Below, piece after piece: positions 22,522 through 31,121 of a stretch of 38,989 nt of DNA. The DNA lies in assembly GCA_022824585.1 (NCBI GenBank), contig JAJDZN010000196.1, positions 1 to 38,989 of the forward strand, read 5' to 3'. The translations under genes were made by a program, and so were the position numbers. The notes below the pieces were generated by a model. It did not search any database and had not been told where the DNA came from. It saw only the letters and a list, made by a program, of their open reading frames with translations. Within the stretch, counting starts at the first letter, position 1; each line of letters begins with the position of its first letter. Origin of the DNA: Bryobacterales bacterium. GTDB lineage: Bacteria > Acidobacteriota > Terriglobia > Bryobacterales > UBA6623.

Positions 22522-23814
22522 CTACCAAGCGCGCAAGGCGTCCCGAAACATCTCGGCCAGATCGTCGTTGGAAAACCTACGAGGCGAGATCTTCGTCACA
22601 CGATGCTGCGGCAGCGTCCCCTCGACCAATTCCGGTATGTCCGCCTCTGTATAGCCGATGGCCTGAAGCCCGTTCGGCATATCCAGCTCGCGCATCAAGC
22701 CAATGATGGTGTCAGCTAGCACCTCGCCCGCATCCTCCTGGCGGACGTCCGACACGTCGGCTCCGATCGCGGCGGCAGCCTCGAGATGACGCTGAGGACT
22801 GGCCGGCGCGGTGAAGCGGAACACCGCCGGTGCGTTCAAGATCACGGAGGCCCCGTGCGGAACCATCGCGTGCGAGGTGGGATACCCAGGCATGCGAAAG
22901 TCGCGCACCATTCCGGACACCGGATAGGACATTCCGTGGGGCAAGTGGACACCCGCATTCCCGAAGCCGATGCCGGCGTACGCAGCTGCAAGCAGCATCA
23001 TCCCGCGCGCCTCGTCGTCGGACGGGTCGGATACCGCTCTGGGCAGATAGGTCTTCACCATGCGCAACGACTGCAACGCCCACAGGTCGCTGATGGGATT
23101 GGCGCCTTGGTACGCGGGCCGAAACTTGGGGCGCTGCGGCGCGGCCCGGGTGCGGTAATCGAGGGCGGTGTAGGACTCGATCGCGTGCGAGAGCACGTCC
23201 AAGCCGGTCGACGCGGCCACGGCGGGAGGCAGTGTCCGGGTGTTGTCCGGATCGAGCAACCCAAGCGTCGGCTTCAGGCCGCGATCTGCAATGCCGGTCT
23301 TGGCATGCATCTCGACCAGATCGAAGATCGCCACTCCCGTCGTCTCGCTGCCCGTCCCGGCCGTGGTTGGAATCGCGAACAGGGGCTTGAGCGGACCCGG
23401 CACCGGCACGCCTCTGCCGATCGGAGGATTGACGTAGGTGAGAAACTCCGCAGGGTAGGTGGAGTACAGATTGGCGGCCTTGGCCGTGTCGATCGTCGAT
23501 CCGCCGCCGACCGCGACGAACGCATCGGGCTGGACCTCGCTGGCAACTCGGATCGCCGCTTGGAAGGAAGCGTCGGTGGGTTCGACCGACACATCCGAGA
23601 AGACCGTAGCGCGGACGCCCTCGTCGTCCAGCGATGCCAAGGCGACCTGCACCGGACGCATGTCTTTCAGGAACGGATCGGTCACGAATAGAACGTGCCG
23701 GATCCCGCGATCTGCCAGATCGGGCCCCAATTCTTGGGTTACCCCCGCCCCGAAGCGAATATTCGATGTGGCTAGTTCGACCGCGTACTCTGTTGAGCCT
23801 TCAGAAGTTGTCAT
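22522..23814 (-). CDS. Iron-containing alcohol dehydrogenase, hydroxyacid-oxoacid transhydrogenase (ADHFE1)-like
   Basis: 430 residues, group III metal-dependent dehydrogenase. Landmarks: FVAVGGGSTIDTAKAANLY (nucleotide site), PTTAGTGSETTGVAIFDL, TGLDVLSHAIESY and HLPHGMSYPVSG with the metal-binding His residues, and YPTSHAMVPHGASV. The long insertion with RTRAAPQRPKFRPAYQGANP resembles the mitochondrial HOT enzyme, which moves hydride between 4-hydroxybutyrate and 2-oxoglutarate. Related enzymes also reduce lactaldehyde, a product of fucose breakdown; with a fucosidase in the same operon that role is conceivable but unproven. It is the last gene of a five-gene minus-strand run, 6 bases from the preceding gene. 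Confidence 0.9.
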   Translation of the reverse strand: MTTSEGSTEYAVELATSNIRFGAGVTQELGPDLADRGIRHVLFVTDPFLKDMRPVQVALASLDDEGVRATVFSDVSVEPTDASFQAAIRVASEVQPDAFVAVGGGSTIDTAKAANLYSTYPAEFLTYVNPPIGRGVPVPGPLKPLFAIPTTAGTGSETTGVAIFDLVEMHAKTGIADRGLKPTLGLLDPDNTRTLPPAVAASTGLDVLSHAIESYTALDYRTRAAPQRPKFRPAYQGANPISDLWALQSLRMVKTYLPRAVSDPSDDEARGMMLLAAAYAGIGFGNAGVHLPHGMSYPVSGMVRDFRMPGYPTSHAMVPHGASVILNAPAVFRFTAPASPQRHLEAAAAIGADVSDVRQEDAGEVLADTIIGLMRELDMPNGLQAIGYTEADIPELVEGTLPQHRVTKISPRRFSNDDLAEMFRDALRAW

Positions 23815-23820
23815 CGTTTT

Positions 23821-24051
23821 TCAAGCGTTTCGCAGCACGCGCAGCGCCGCGGGAGTGAAGCGGTGCCGGAAGAGCTCGCGCTCTCCGGCCACCGCCACTG
23901 GGATGTCAAGGCCATAGCGCTGGCGCAGATCGGGGTCGGAATCTACGTCTATCTCTTCAATCTCGAGTCCAGGCTCGGCCAGTTCCAGCTGCCTGCGCGC
24001 ATCGTCGCAGAGCCGGCAGCCCGGACGAGAGTAGAACGTGACGCGGGACAT
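23821..24051 (-). CDS. Glutaredoxin-like / DUF836-type thioredoxin-fold protein
   Basis: 76 residues. MSRVTFYSRPGCRLCDDARRQL carries a CxxC active site (C-R-L-C), and the rest (IEEIDVDSDPDLRQRYG, IPVAVAGERELFRHRF) is a minimal thioredoxin fold as in DUF836/glutaredoxin-like proteins. It is likely a cytoplasmic thiol-disulfide exchanger. ATG 24051 is chosen because it starts the fold directly; the frame opens 8 codons earlier at 24075. It sits between the rhomboid gene (69-base gap) and the dehydrogenase (6-base gap). Confidence 0.88.
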   Translation of the reverse strand: MSRVTFYSRPGCRLCDDARRQLELAEPGLEIEEIDVDSDPDLRQRYGLDIPVAVAGERELFRHRFTPAALRVLRNA

Positions 24052-24120
24052 CCAGACATCCAGTATGACAGCCACGCCCGCGCCTGCTTGCCGGTGTGGC
24101 TCGGCTCGAGCAGCTGCGGT

Positions 24121-24810
24121 CTAGTAGGCCTGCAACGATCGTCTGGGCCGCCCTCGGGTCAGGTACAGCGCTAGGACGGCGCCGATGGCGAAGCCACCCG
24201 CATGCGCCCACCAAGCCACGCCGCCCCCGCTGGAACTGGCGGTGCCGTTGAGCACCTGGATCGCGAACCAGTACAGCAACATCACGAACGCCGGCAGTTG
24301 AAACGTTGTCCAGAACACGAACAGCGGCAGCAAGACAACGACGCGCGAGTGCGGGAAGCGCATCAGGTACGCCCCCATGACCCCGGCGATGGCTCCGCTC
24401 GCTCCGACCAGCGGGACGGCTGACGAAGGATCGGCTGCAAAGTGGGCCAAGGTCGCCAGCACCCCACAGGCGAGGTAGAACAGCAAGAACTTGGCGTGCC
24501 CCAGCTCGTCCTCCACGTTGTCGCCGAAGATCCACAAGAACCACATGTTGCCGAGCAGGTGCATGAAGCCGCCGTGCAGGAACATCGACGTCGCCAGCGG
24601 CATCAGCCCGCCCACCAGCGATTCCTGCCCCAGAACCGCTGCCCCAATGTCGGCCGGCACCGCAGCAAACGATGCCAGGAAGACCGCCTGGGCCCGGCCG
24701 GGGTCCAGCACGAAGTACTGGTAGACAAAGATCGCCACGTTGGCGAGCACCAAGGTCCACGCCACGAATGGCGTCCGCCGGCGAGGGGTCAGGTCCCGCA
24801 GCGGAATCAT
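24121..24810 (-). CDS. Rhomboid-family intramembrane serine protease
   Basis: 229 residues with six to seven membrane helices. The catalytic dyad is visible: Ser138 in GASGAIAGVMGAYLM and His203 in WWAHAGGF. The HGGFMHLLGNMWFLWIFG segment supplies the conserved His and Asn (H84, N88) of the oxyanion region. It cleaves helices of other membrane proteins; the substrate is unknown. The start is ATG 24810. It lies 15 bases after the PfkB gene and 69 bases before the next gene, inside an otherwise sugar-related operon. Confidence 0.93.
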   Translation of the reverse strand: MIPLRDLTPRRRTPFVAWTLVLANVAIFVYQYFVLDPGRAQAVFLASFAAVPADIGAAVLGQESLVGGLMPLATSMFLHGGFMHLLGNMWFLWIFGDNVEDELGHAKFLLFYLACGVLATLAHFAADPSSAVPLVGASGAIAGVMGAYLMRFPHSRVVVLLPLFVFWTTFQLPAFVMLLYWFAIQVLNGTASSSGGGVAWWAHAGGFAIGAVLALYLTRGRPRRSLQAY

Positions 24811-24825
24811 GGTCCCGAGCCTCCC

Positions 24826-25779
24826 TCAGCTGGCAGCTGCCCTAACCAAGAAGTCCGCGTTGACCCGGCGTTCGCCGCTCGCGATCAGATCGCGTGCCGC
24901 GTCCGCCCCGCGGATTCCGCCTTGCGCGCCGAGTTCCTTGCAATTCAGCGCGGCCATGGCGTTGGAAAACGACAGTGCGTCTTCGATCGAATACCCCTCC
25001 ACCACCGCATAGCAGAAGGCGCCGTGGAATACGTCGCCCGCGCCGGTGGTGTCGCGGCAGTTGACGACGAAGGCCGGGGAGTAGATGTACTTGCCTCCCA
25101 CCAGCGCCAAGGCGCCGTGCGGCCCCAGCGTCATGGCCGCGACGCGCATGCCGTATTCTTTCTGGATCAGCTCGAGGGCCAGGAACGGATCCCGCTCGCT
25201 GGTCCATTCCACGGGAAAATTGGTGCTGGCGATCAGGTAGTCCACATAGGGCAGCACTCGGTCGAAACCGCGGTAGATTGTGTCGACATCCACCGTGACC
25301 GGAATCTCGTGCTGGCGTGCGATGCGCGCGGCGTGTTCGACCGCCGCTGTGTCGTGACCATCGATATGCAAGAGACGGGCGCACGTAATCTGTTCGGGCT
25401 CAATATGTTCCGGCACGATCTTCAAGCAATCCGGCCTCTGCCAAAGGATCGTGCGTTCCCCCGTCGTCTGGTCGATGACGATGTAGGCAGACTGGTTCGG
25501 GCAGCCGGCCCGCAACTGCACGTGGGAGACGTCAATGCCCGACTCGGACAGGCTCTGCAGCAGGATCTGGCCGCCGTCGTCATCTCCGACGCTGCCGATG
25601 TACTTCGTCTTCAGCCCGAGCCTGACGCAGGCCACCATGGCGCTGGCGACCTGTCCTCCCGGAGAGCGGATCTCCCGCACGAACGGTGCCTTGCCGCCGT
25701 AGGCGGGAAACTGCGGAACCAGCAGCAGCGTGTCCGTGGCATTGAGGCCAACGCCCACCACATCGAAAGTCTTCTCCAT
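24826..25779 (-). CDS. PfkB-family carbohydrate kinase
   Basis: 317 residues. PfkB sugar kinases transfer phosphate from ATP to a sugar in the cytoplasm. The N-terminal motif is RSPGGQVASAMVACVRLGLKT and the C-terminal signature DTTGAGDVFHGAF with catalytic Asp. ATG 25779 gives the classic beginning MEKTFDVVGVGLNATDTLLLVP; the frame is open 43 codons further but that part overlaps the fucosidase. It begins 11 bases after the fucosidase stop, so the two are co-transcribed, which hints at a kinase for the released sugar or its breakdown product. No motif decides the substrate. Confidence 0.93.
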   Translation of the reverse strand: MEKTFDVVGVGLNATDTLLLVPQFPAYGGKAPFVREIRSPGGQVASAMVACVRLGLKTKYIGSVGDDDGGQILLQSLSESGIDVSHVQLRAGCPNQSAYIVIDQTTGERTILWQRPDCLKIVPEHIEPEQITCARLLHIDGHDTAAVEHAARIARQHEIPVTVDVDTIYRGFDRVLPYVDYLIASTNFPVEWTSERDPFLALELIQKEYGMRVAAMTLGPHGALALVGGKYIYSPAFVVNCRDTTGAGDVFHGAFCYAVVEGYSIEDALSFSNAMAALNCKELGAQGGIRGADAARDLIASGERRVNADFLVRAAAS

Positions 25780-25790
25780 GTAACGCTTGC

Positions 25791-27323
25791 CTACTCCGAC
25801 GCTGCTGCGCCGCCCGCGATCTTGAACACGAAGGCATGACGACAGGGCAGCTCGTTGGGAGGGATCACCGGCGGCGTGATCTGCAAGCCAGCCTGCGATC
25901 GCCGCCACTCCAGATCCGTGCTCAAGCCCAGCATGCTCACGCGCGCGCCTGTCGGCGCCGAGACTCCTTCCAACGTCACGGGCCCTGCGGGAAAGCCAGG
26001 CAGGATCGCAAACAGGTCAGCGCCCTTGCGAGTGAAAAATACCATCTTTCGCGCCATGTCGCCGTCCGGCTCTAGGCCTGCCACTCGCAGGATGTCGTAC
26101 TGCTGGCGGTACTGCTTGTACTCTTGGGCAGGCCGCTCCCCCGCCGTCCACTGGGCAGGGATCCGCCATGGCCGGGTGCCACGAATGGCCTCGCCATTGA
26201 CCTCAAGCCATGCTCCCAGTTCCAGCAGGCGCTGCTGTTGCAGCAGCGGAATGCGACCGTCCGCGGTAGGGCCGACATCCAATAGTAGATTCCCGCCCCG
26301 GCTGACCAAGTCCACCAACACCCAGACCAGCTGCTTGGCGGTCATGTAGTTGTCGATAGGCTCGTTACGGTTGTAGCCGAACGAGTGCCCGATTCCCCGG
26401 TTCTCTTCCCAAGCATGCGTCCCGTCGGCCATGCCGGCCCCGTACTCGGTCGTGTAGTAGCCTCCGTGCTGGTGTCGAATGCCCTTCCCCCAGCGGTCAT
26501 TGATCACCACTTCGTCGCGGCTCGGCGACTCGTTAAACAGCCAGGCCAGCAATTCTGTGCTTTGCCAGCGCTCGTGCTCCAGGTCCCATTCTCCGTCGCT
26601 GAAAATCAGCGCAGGCCGGTAGCGGCTGACCACATCCTTGAATTGGGGAATCATGTGCTCTTGGATATAGCGGTCCCGATCCTGCAACCAGAGCGGATTG
26701 AACCACTCGTAGAGCGAGTAGTAGAACCCCATCTTGAGCCCGGCATCCCTGACCGCACCTCCGAGGTCTCCTAGCAGGTCGCGCCGGGGCCCTTCATCCA
26801 CACTGTTCCAGGGGCGTCCCCAAGTGCGGTTGGCATCCTTGCTGGGCCAAAGCGCGAAGCCGTCGTGATGCTTGGAGGTCAGCACCACGTAGCCGGCGCC
26901 GGCCTTGCGGAAGAGTTCTGCCCACTGCTCGGGATCGAACAGCTCGGCCTTGAACTCGGGGGCGAACTGCGGATAGCTGAACCGCTCTCCATAGATCCGA
27001 TTGTGGAAGTCCCGCGTCGCCAGCGCGTTGCGGCGCTGCCGCTCATTGCGTCCCTCCAGCGGAGCCCGCAGCGAATGCCAATACCATTCCGAGTACGAAT
27101 CGGGGTAAGCGTAGGCCGGCACGGAGTAGACGCCCCAGTGGATGAAGATTCCCAACTTGGCGTCGAGGAACCACTCGGGAGTGGGACGCGAATCCAACGA
27201 CTCCCAGTCCGCCGTGTACTCTGCGAACGCTAGGGAGCTGGCAGCCAGGGCGGCGACCAAGAAAACCCGAATCGGACTGCGCAGCCGACCAATGCACTGC
27301 GAACGTGGGCCAATACTCTTCAC
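25791..27323 (-). CDS. Secreted alpha-L-fucosidase (GH29)
   Basis: 510 residues. A signal peptide (SPIRVFLVAALAASSLAFA) is followed by the GH29 catalytic barrel: WFLDAKLGIFIHWGVYSVPAYA, AGYVVLTSKHHDGFALW, LKMGFYYSLYEW and the nucleophile Asp in ALIFSDGEWD, then the loop around GHSFGYNRNEP and NLLLDVGPTADGRI. It removes terminal alpha-linked L-fucose from glycans by a retaining mechanism outside the cytoplasm. The GTG start at 27323 gives the signal peptide its basic n-region. It is the first gene of the five-gene minus-strand operon and is divergent from the M20 peptidase across 63 bases. With sulfatases nearby, sulfated fucans or mucin-like glycans are possible targets. Confidence 0.94.
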   Translation of the reverse strand: MKSIGPRSQCIGRLRSPIRVFLVAALAASSLAFAEYTADWESLDSRPTPEWFLDAKLGIFIHWGVYSVPAYAYPDSYSEWYWHSLRAPLEGRNERQRRNALATRDFHNRIYGERFSYPQFAPEFKAELFDPEQWAELFRKAGAGYVVLTSKHHDGFALWPSKDANRTWGRPWNSVDEGPRRDLLGDLGGAVRDAGLKMGFYYSLYEWFNPLWLQDRDRYIQEHMIPQFKDVVSRYRPALIFSDGEWDLEHERWQSTELLAWLFNESPSRDEVVINDRWGKGIRHQHGGYYTTEYGAGMADGTHAWEENRGIGHSFGYNRNEPIDNYMTAKQLVWVLVDLVSRGGNLLLDVGPTADGRIPLLQQQRLLELGAWLEVNGEAIRGTRPWRIPAQWTAGERPAQEYKQYRQQYDILRVAGLEPDGDMARKMVFFTRKGADLFAILPGFPAGPVTLEGVSAPTGARVSMLGLSTDLEWRRSQAGLQITPPVIPPNELPCRHAFVFKIAGGAAASE

Positions 27324-27386
27324 AAATGCAACTTAGCACGCTCGCGCCACGGGGCGGAGAGCCGAGCGATTGCTAAACTCCAGACT

Positions 27387-28634
27387 GTGTTGGTGCAGCC
27401 CCGGATCACGGTCTCGGCGCCTGGTCTCGGGTCCTTGAATTGGCCGAGATCCGTCGCCGACGCGACCGCGCTCGCGGGCGTTGGCCGGGCCTGGCGGCGC
27501 ACCAAACACCACCTCGACTGGATCAACGAGCAGCAAGTAGCGCTGTGCAGAGTGCCCGCCCCGACCTTCGCCGAGAGAGCCAGGGGCGAGCACTTATCAG
27601 CGGTCTTTTCCGAGTTGGGCCACCGTCCTTGCATCGACGACGCCGGAAACGTGGTGGTCCCACTCGTCCATTCCACGCGCCTGCCCTACGTCGCGGTCAC
27701 CGCGCACATGGACACCATCCTGGCACCCTCTGCTCCAGACGACGTCCGCGTCAAGCCGGACGGGACGATCACGGGGCCGGGAGTGACAGACAACGGCGCG
27801 GGCCTTGCGACCCTGCTGGGCCTGGCCCGGCTGCTATCCGACCCGCTGGTCGAGAATCCGGAGCGGAACGTACTGCTCGTGGCCAATGTCGCTGAAGAGG
27901 GCGAGGGCAACCTGCGGGGAATCCGTTATCTCGTCGAGGACTCGCCTTACGCGGAACGGATCGACCGCTATCTCGTAATGGACGGCGCTTCGTTGAACCA
28001 TATCACTGACGCGGCTCTGGGAAGCAAGCGCTTCGAGTTGGTCATCGACGGACCGGGCGGCCATAGCTGGAACGATTTCGGGGCTCCTCACCCAGTCCAT
28101 GCCTTGGCAGGGGCGATCACTCGAATGACGCGGGCGCATCTGCCGTCCCAGCCCAAGACCACGCTCAGCGTGGGAGTCATCGAAGGCGGCACGAGTGTCA
28201 ATTCGATCCCGACCTCCGCCTGGGCCAAGATCGATGTGCGGTCGCTCAACCCGGCCGAGATCCGGCGCGTCCAGCAAACCGTCGAGGAAGCGGCCCGCAA
28301 GGCCGTGGCCGCCGAGAACCAGCGAGCGTCAGGCGGCCGCCTGGGATGCGTCTTGCGCGAGATCGGAAACCGGCCGGCAGCCCCGCCGCTGCCCAGAAAT
28401 CCCGTGGCGGAGTGCTTCCACGCAGTCGACTTCCATCTACGGATCCCGTCAGTGTCGGACTGCTCGTCCACCGATGCGAACGTCCCGCTGGCGGCGGGCA
28501 TACCGGCTGCAACGGTCGGCTGTGGCGGCCTCGGCGGCAACGTGCACGCCCCGAGCGAGTGGTATGCCCCCAAGGGCCGGGACCTCGGGCTGCGACGGTT
28601 GCTGCTTGGAATTGCCTGCCTCCAATTGCGGTAG
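27387..28634 (+). CDS. M20-family zinc metallopeptidase (PepT-like)
   Basis: 415 residues. Metal-site motifs: VAVTAHMDTIL (His, Asp), GPGVTDNGAGLATLL (Asp), VANVAEEGEGNLRG (catalytic Glu pair), RYLVMDGAS and a C-terminal GGNVHAPSEWY His. The lid domain with DGPGGHSWNDFGAPHPVHAL is typical of M20 peptidases and aminoacylases. It probably trims small peptides or acylated amino acids in the cytoplasm. The frame begins with GTG 27387; the first 45 residues are not part of the family core, so a later start is possible. It is divergent from the fucosidase, and the next gene starts 74 bases downstream. Confidence 0.9.
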   Translation: MLVQPRITVSAPGLGSLNWPRSVADATALAGVGRAWRRTKHHLDWINEQQVALCRVPAPTFAERARGEHLSAVFSELGHRPCIDDAGNVVVPLVHSTRLPYVAVTAHMDTILAPSAPDDVRVKPDGTITGPGVTDNGAGLATLLGLARLLSDPLVENPERNVLLVANVAEEGEGNLRGIRYLVEDSPYAERIDRYLVMDGASLNHITDAALGSKRFELVIDGPGGHSWNDFGAPHPVHALAGAITRMTRAHLPSQPKTTLSVGVIEGGTSVNSIPTSAWAKIDVRSLNPAEIRRVQQTVEEAARKAVAAENQRASGGRLGCVLREIGNRPAAPPLPRNPVAECFHAVDFHLRIPSVSDCSSTDANVPLAAGIPAATVGCGGLGGNVHAPSEWYAPKGRDLGLRRLLLGIACLQLR

Positions 28635-28708
28635 CTGCCTCCGAAGCAGCGCGTGCTCACAGCGCTGCATGGCAGCACTGTGCCCGCATATGCGAGCCTT
28701 GGTATAGC

Positions 28709-29716
28709 ATGAGGCTCGTGAGCGGTTCGCGGATTCGCACGGACCTTGCACTCTTCGCGCTGGCGAGCGCCCTGCTCGCAGCCAGTCCGCTCCAAGCCGC
28801 TGCGCGGCGCGTGATGGTCCTGGAGTCCATCCATGTCGCGCCGGACGAGGTGCTAGAGCAGACCACTTGCATTGGTTGCTCGATCCATGTGGAAGGAACA
28901 GTCAACGACAGCGCCCTGCTCCTGCTAGGGCGACTCCACAACGAGGGGGAGATCAAGGGCAATGCGGTGGTCCTAGGCGGGTCGGTAATGTCATCGGGCC
29001 CGATCGGAGGCAGCGCGCTCGTGGTCGGCGGGACCTTGCATCTGGAGGACGACATGGACGGCAATGCCGTCACGGTGATGGGCGATCTCGAGGTCGGCGC
29101 GAACGACGTGCGGATCGGCGGCGATGCGTGGACCGTGCTGGGCCAGCAAAACGGCCTCACGCCGGGCAGCGTTGCCGGAAGCATAACGCGACTGGACACC
29201 CCGTCGATCGGCCGGATGTTGGTCTCGGGGCTGGTTGGCGGCTTGCTGCTGGTCGGCCTGCTCGCTCTCGGGATCGTGCTGACGCTGAGCTTGCTCGGTT
29301 ACGTGTTGCTCGGCGTCCAGCGCCTGACAGTGATGGCCGACGCCTGCACGCAAACCCCCGCGGCCTGCTTTCTCGTCGGTCTCGGCACGTGCTTCGGCCT
29401 GACCGTGATCGGCTTGATGATGTCCATGCTCCTGCCGGTGTCGCTGCCGATGGTCTTGCTGTTCCCGATCGTCTCAGTCATCGGCTATTGCGGCCTAGCA
29501 TTCGCGATCGGGCGGAACCTGCTGCCGAGCACACGTCCTCTGCTCGCCACAGTGTGTGGGGGCGTAATGGTGGCTGCCGTGCAACTCGTCCCGATCGTCG
29601 GGTGGCTGGTCCTAGTGGTGCTGTGGAATGTCGCCCTCGGCGCCGCCATAATGAGCGGGTTTGGGATCTCGTCGGACTGGCTTAGCGCGAAAGCGGCGGG
29701 CCAGCTCGCGCGCTAG
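28709..29716 (+). CDS. Membrane protein with polymer-forming (bactofilin-like) repeat domain
   Basis: 335 residues. A signal peptide (LALFALASALLAASPLQAAA) is followed at residues 35-155 by short repeated turns rich in Gly-x-hydrophobic (GTVNDSALLLLGRL, GEIKGNAVVLGGS, GPIGGSALVVGGTL, MDGNAVTVMGDLEV), the ladder pattern of a right- or left-handed beta-helix as in bactofilin/polymer-forming proteins. Residues 170-320 hold about five to six membrane helices. So the helix ladder is periplasmic and tethered to a membrane domain. No function is known. ATG 28709 has no clear ribosome site. It could be the same transcript as the peptidase upstream, 74 bases away. Confidence 0.78.
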   Translation: MRLVSGSRIRTDLALFALASALLAASPLQAAARRVMVLESIHVAPDEVLEQTTCIGCSIHVEGTVNDSALLLLGRLHNEGEIKGNAVVLGGSVMSSGPIGGSALVVGGTLHLEDDMDGNAVTVMGDLEVGANDVRIGGDAWTVLGQQNGLTPGSVAGSITRLDTPSIGRMLVSGLVGGLLLVGLLALGIVLTLSLLGYVLLGVQRLTVMADACTQTPAACFLVGLGTCFGLTVIGLMMSMLLPVSLPMVLLFPIVSVIGYCGLAFAIGRNLLPSTRPLLATVCGGVMVAAVQLVPIVGWLVLVVLWNVALGAAIMSGFGISSDWLSAKAAGQLAR

Positions 29717-29867
29717 CCCCAGAGCACTGCTGCTGATCGTTTCGCCGCCATCACGAGTGGCGCCGGCCGGGTTCTCGCTCGAGTGGCTTGCGCGGCCGAA
29801 TCAATGGGCTGCGCTCCTTGGTGCTAATCTGGACAGGTCGCACCTACACTGGCAGACACGAAGCTAA

Positions 29868-31073
29868 TTGCCGCGAACTGACAACAATTCGTCTAACGGT
29901 GCCATCCCCTACGTCGACACGCCTGATCAGGTTCGCTCGCTGGCGGAGCACCTCCAGGGCCAGCGCCTGATCGCGTTCGACACCGAGTTTCTCTGGGAGC
30001 GGACCTACTCGCCACGCTTGGGCCTGATCCAAGTGGCGGATTTCGAGCATACGTGGCTGATCGATCCCGTGCGCCTATCCGCAAGGGACCTGCGGCCTCT
30101 GCTAGATGTCTTCGTTGCGTCGGAGACCCTGAAGGTCGCACACGCGGTCGACCAGGACCAAATCTGCCTGCACATGGCCTACGGCGTGGTCGCGGAGCCG
30201 GTCCTCGACACCTCCGCAGCCGCAGCACTGATTGGCATGGGAGAGCAGGTCGGGTTGTCGAAGCTCTTGCACAAGCTCTTGCGCATCGACATCGCCAAGG
30301 GATATAGCCGAACGAACTGGCTCAAGCGGCCCCTCTCCGAAGCGATGCTCCGCTACGCCGCGGAAGATGTGGCGCATCTTCCCAGGGCCGCCGATGTCCT
30401 TAGCGAGCGGCTTGGCGACATGGGCCGAACGGATTGGGCCTTGGAACTGTCGGCGCGCGGAGGGCACTTTGCCAAGGCGCATTTCGATGCCGACGCGCTC
30501 GCCCGCAAGCTGGCCGACGGCAGGCGCCTCGGCTCGACGACGTTCAGCGTGCTGCGGGAGCTGATCGCGTGGCGCGAATCTACCGCTCAGCGTTCGGACG
30601 TGCCTCGCAAGTGGATCTCCGAAGACAAGATCCTGGTCAAGCTCGCTACCGCGCGACCGACCACGCGCGAACAACTCGCTGATTTCCGAGGGCTGGGCGG
30701 CATCAAGAACTCCGATGGCGTCAAGCGCATTCTGGGCGCGATCCGCAAGGGCATTGACCAACCCGCCGATGACTATGAGCCGGCCAAGCGCAAGCCGACG
30801 ACCACGGCGACCGAAGCCGCAGCCCTGGTGGTGCTCAAGTGCTTCCTCAACACTCTGGCAGCCGACAACCAGATCCCCGTGCGGCTGTTGGTCGATAGCG
30901 ACAGGATGGTCGAACTGCTCCGGAATCAGTTTAAGGATGTCGAGGCCCTGCGCCGAAGCGAAATCTTGGATCCGCGCGCACTCGATCTGGTGGGGGAAGA
31001 CTTGGTCGCGATCCTCAACGGACGCAGGGGACTCCGCATCATCAATGGCGCCCCCGTCCAGCACATCGACTAG
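29868..31073 (+). CDS. rnd: Ribonuclease D
   Basis: 401 residues. RNase D trims the 3' ends of tRNA and other RNAs. The DEDDy exonuclease motifs are visible: RLIAFDTEFLWERTY (D38, E40), KVAHAVDQDQICLHMA and the Tyr/Asp of MLRYAAEDVAHLPR. The C-terminal HRDC domain is at about 245-300 (RKWISEDKILVKLATARPTT). The start is TTG 29868, giving PRTDNNSSNGAIPYVDTPDQV. Length and layout match the family. It stands 151 bases after the membrane protein gene; in that gap I see no gene. Confidence 0.94.
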   Translation: MPRTDNNSSNGAIPYVDTPDQVRSLAEHLQGQRLIAFDTEFLWERTYSPRLGLIQVADFEHTWLIDPVRLSARDLRPLLDVFVASETLKVAHAVDQDQICLHMAYGVVAEPVLDTSAAAALIGMGEQVGLSKLLHKLLRIDIAKGYSRTNWLKRPLSEAMLRYAAEDVAHLPRAADVLSERLGDMGRTDWALELSARGGHFAKAHFDADALARKLADGRRLGSTTFSVLRELIAWRESTAQRSDVPRKWISEDKILVKLATARPTTREQLADFRGLGGIKNSDGVKRILGAIRKGIDQPADDYEPAKRKPTTTATEAAALVVLKCFLNTLAADNQIPVRLLVDSDRMVELLRNQFKDVEALRRSEILDPRALDLVGEDLVAILNGRRGLRIINGAPVQHID

Positions 31074-31074
31074 C

Positions 31075-31121
31075 GCAAGCGGCCTGTAGCGGCGGCCGGA
31101 TGCCCAGACACTACCGCTTGC
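31075..31121. terminator. Possible hairpin between rnd and the convergent secreted-protein gene
   Basis: GCAAGCGG (31075-31082) and CCGCTTGC (31114-31121) are perfect 8-base inverted copies separated by 31 bases that can pair further. It covers the gap between two convergent stops. No T-tract is present, so the call is weak. Confidence 0.3.

Noticed and set aside
24442-25839. 465-codon plus-strand frame
   Set aside because: It is antisense to the rhomboid and PfkB genes, which have complete catalytic motifs; the shadow has no domain and a Gln/Arg/His-rich composition.
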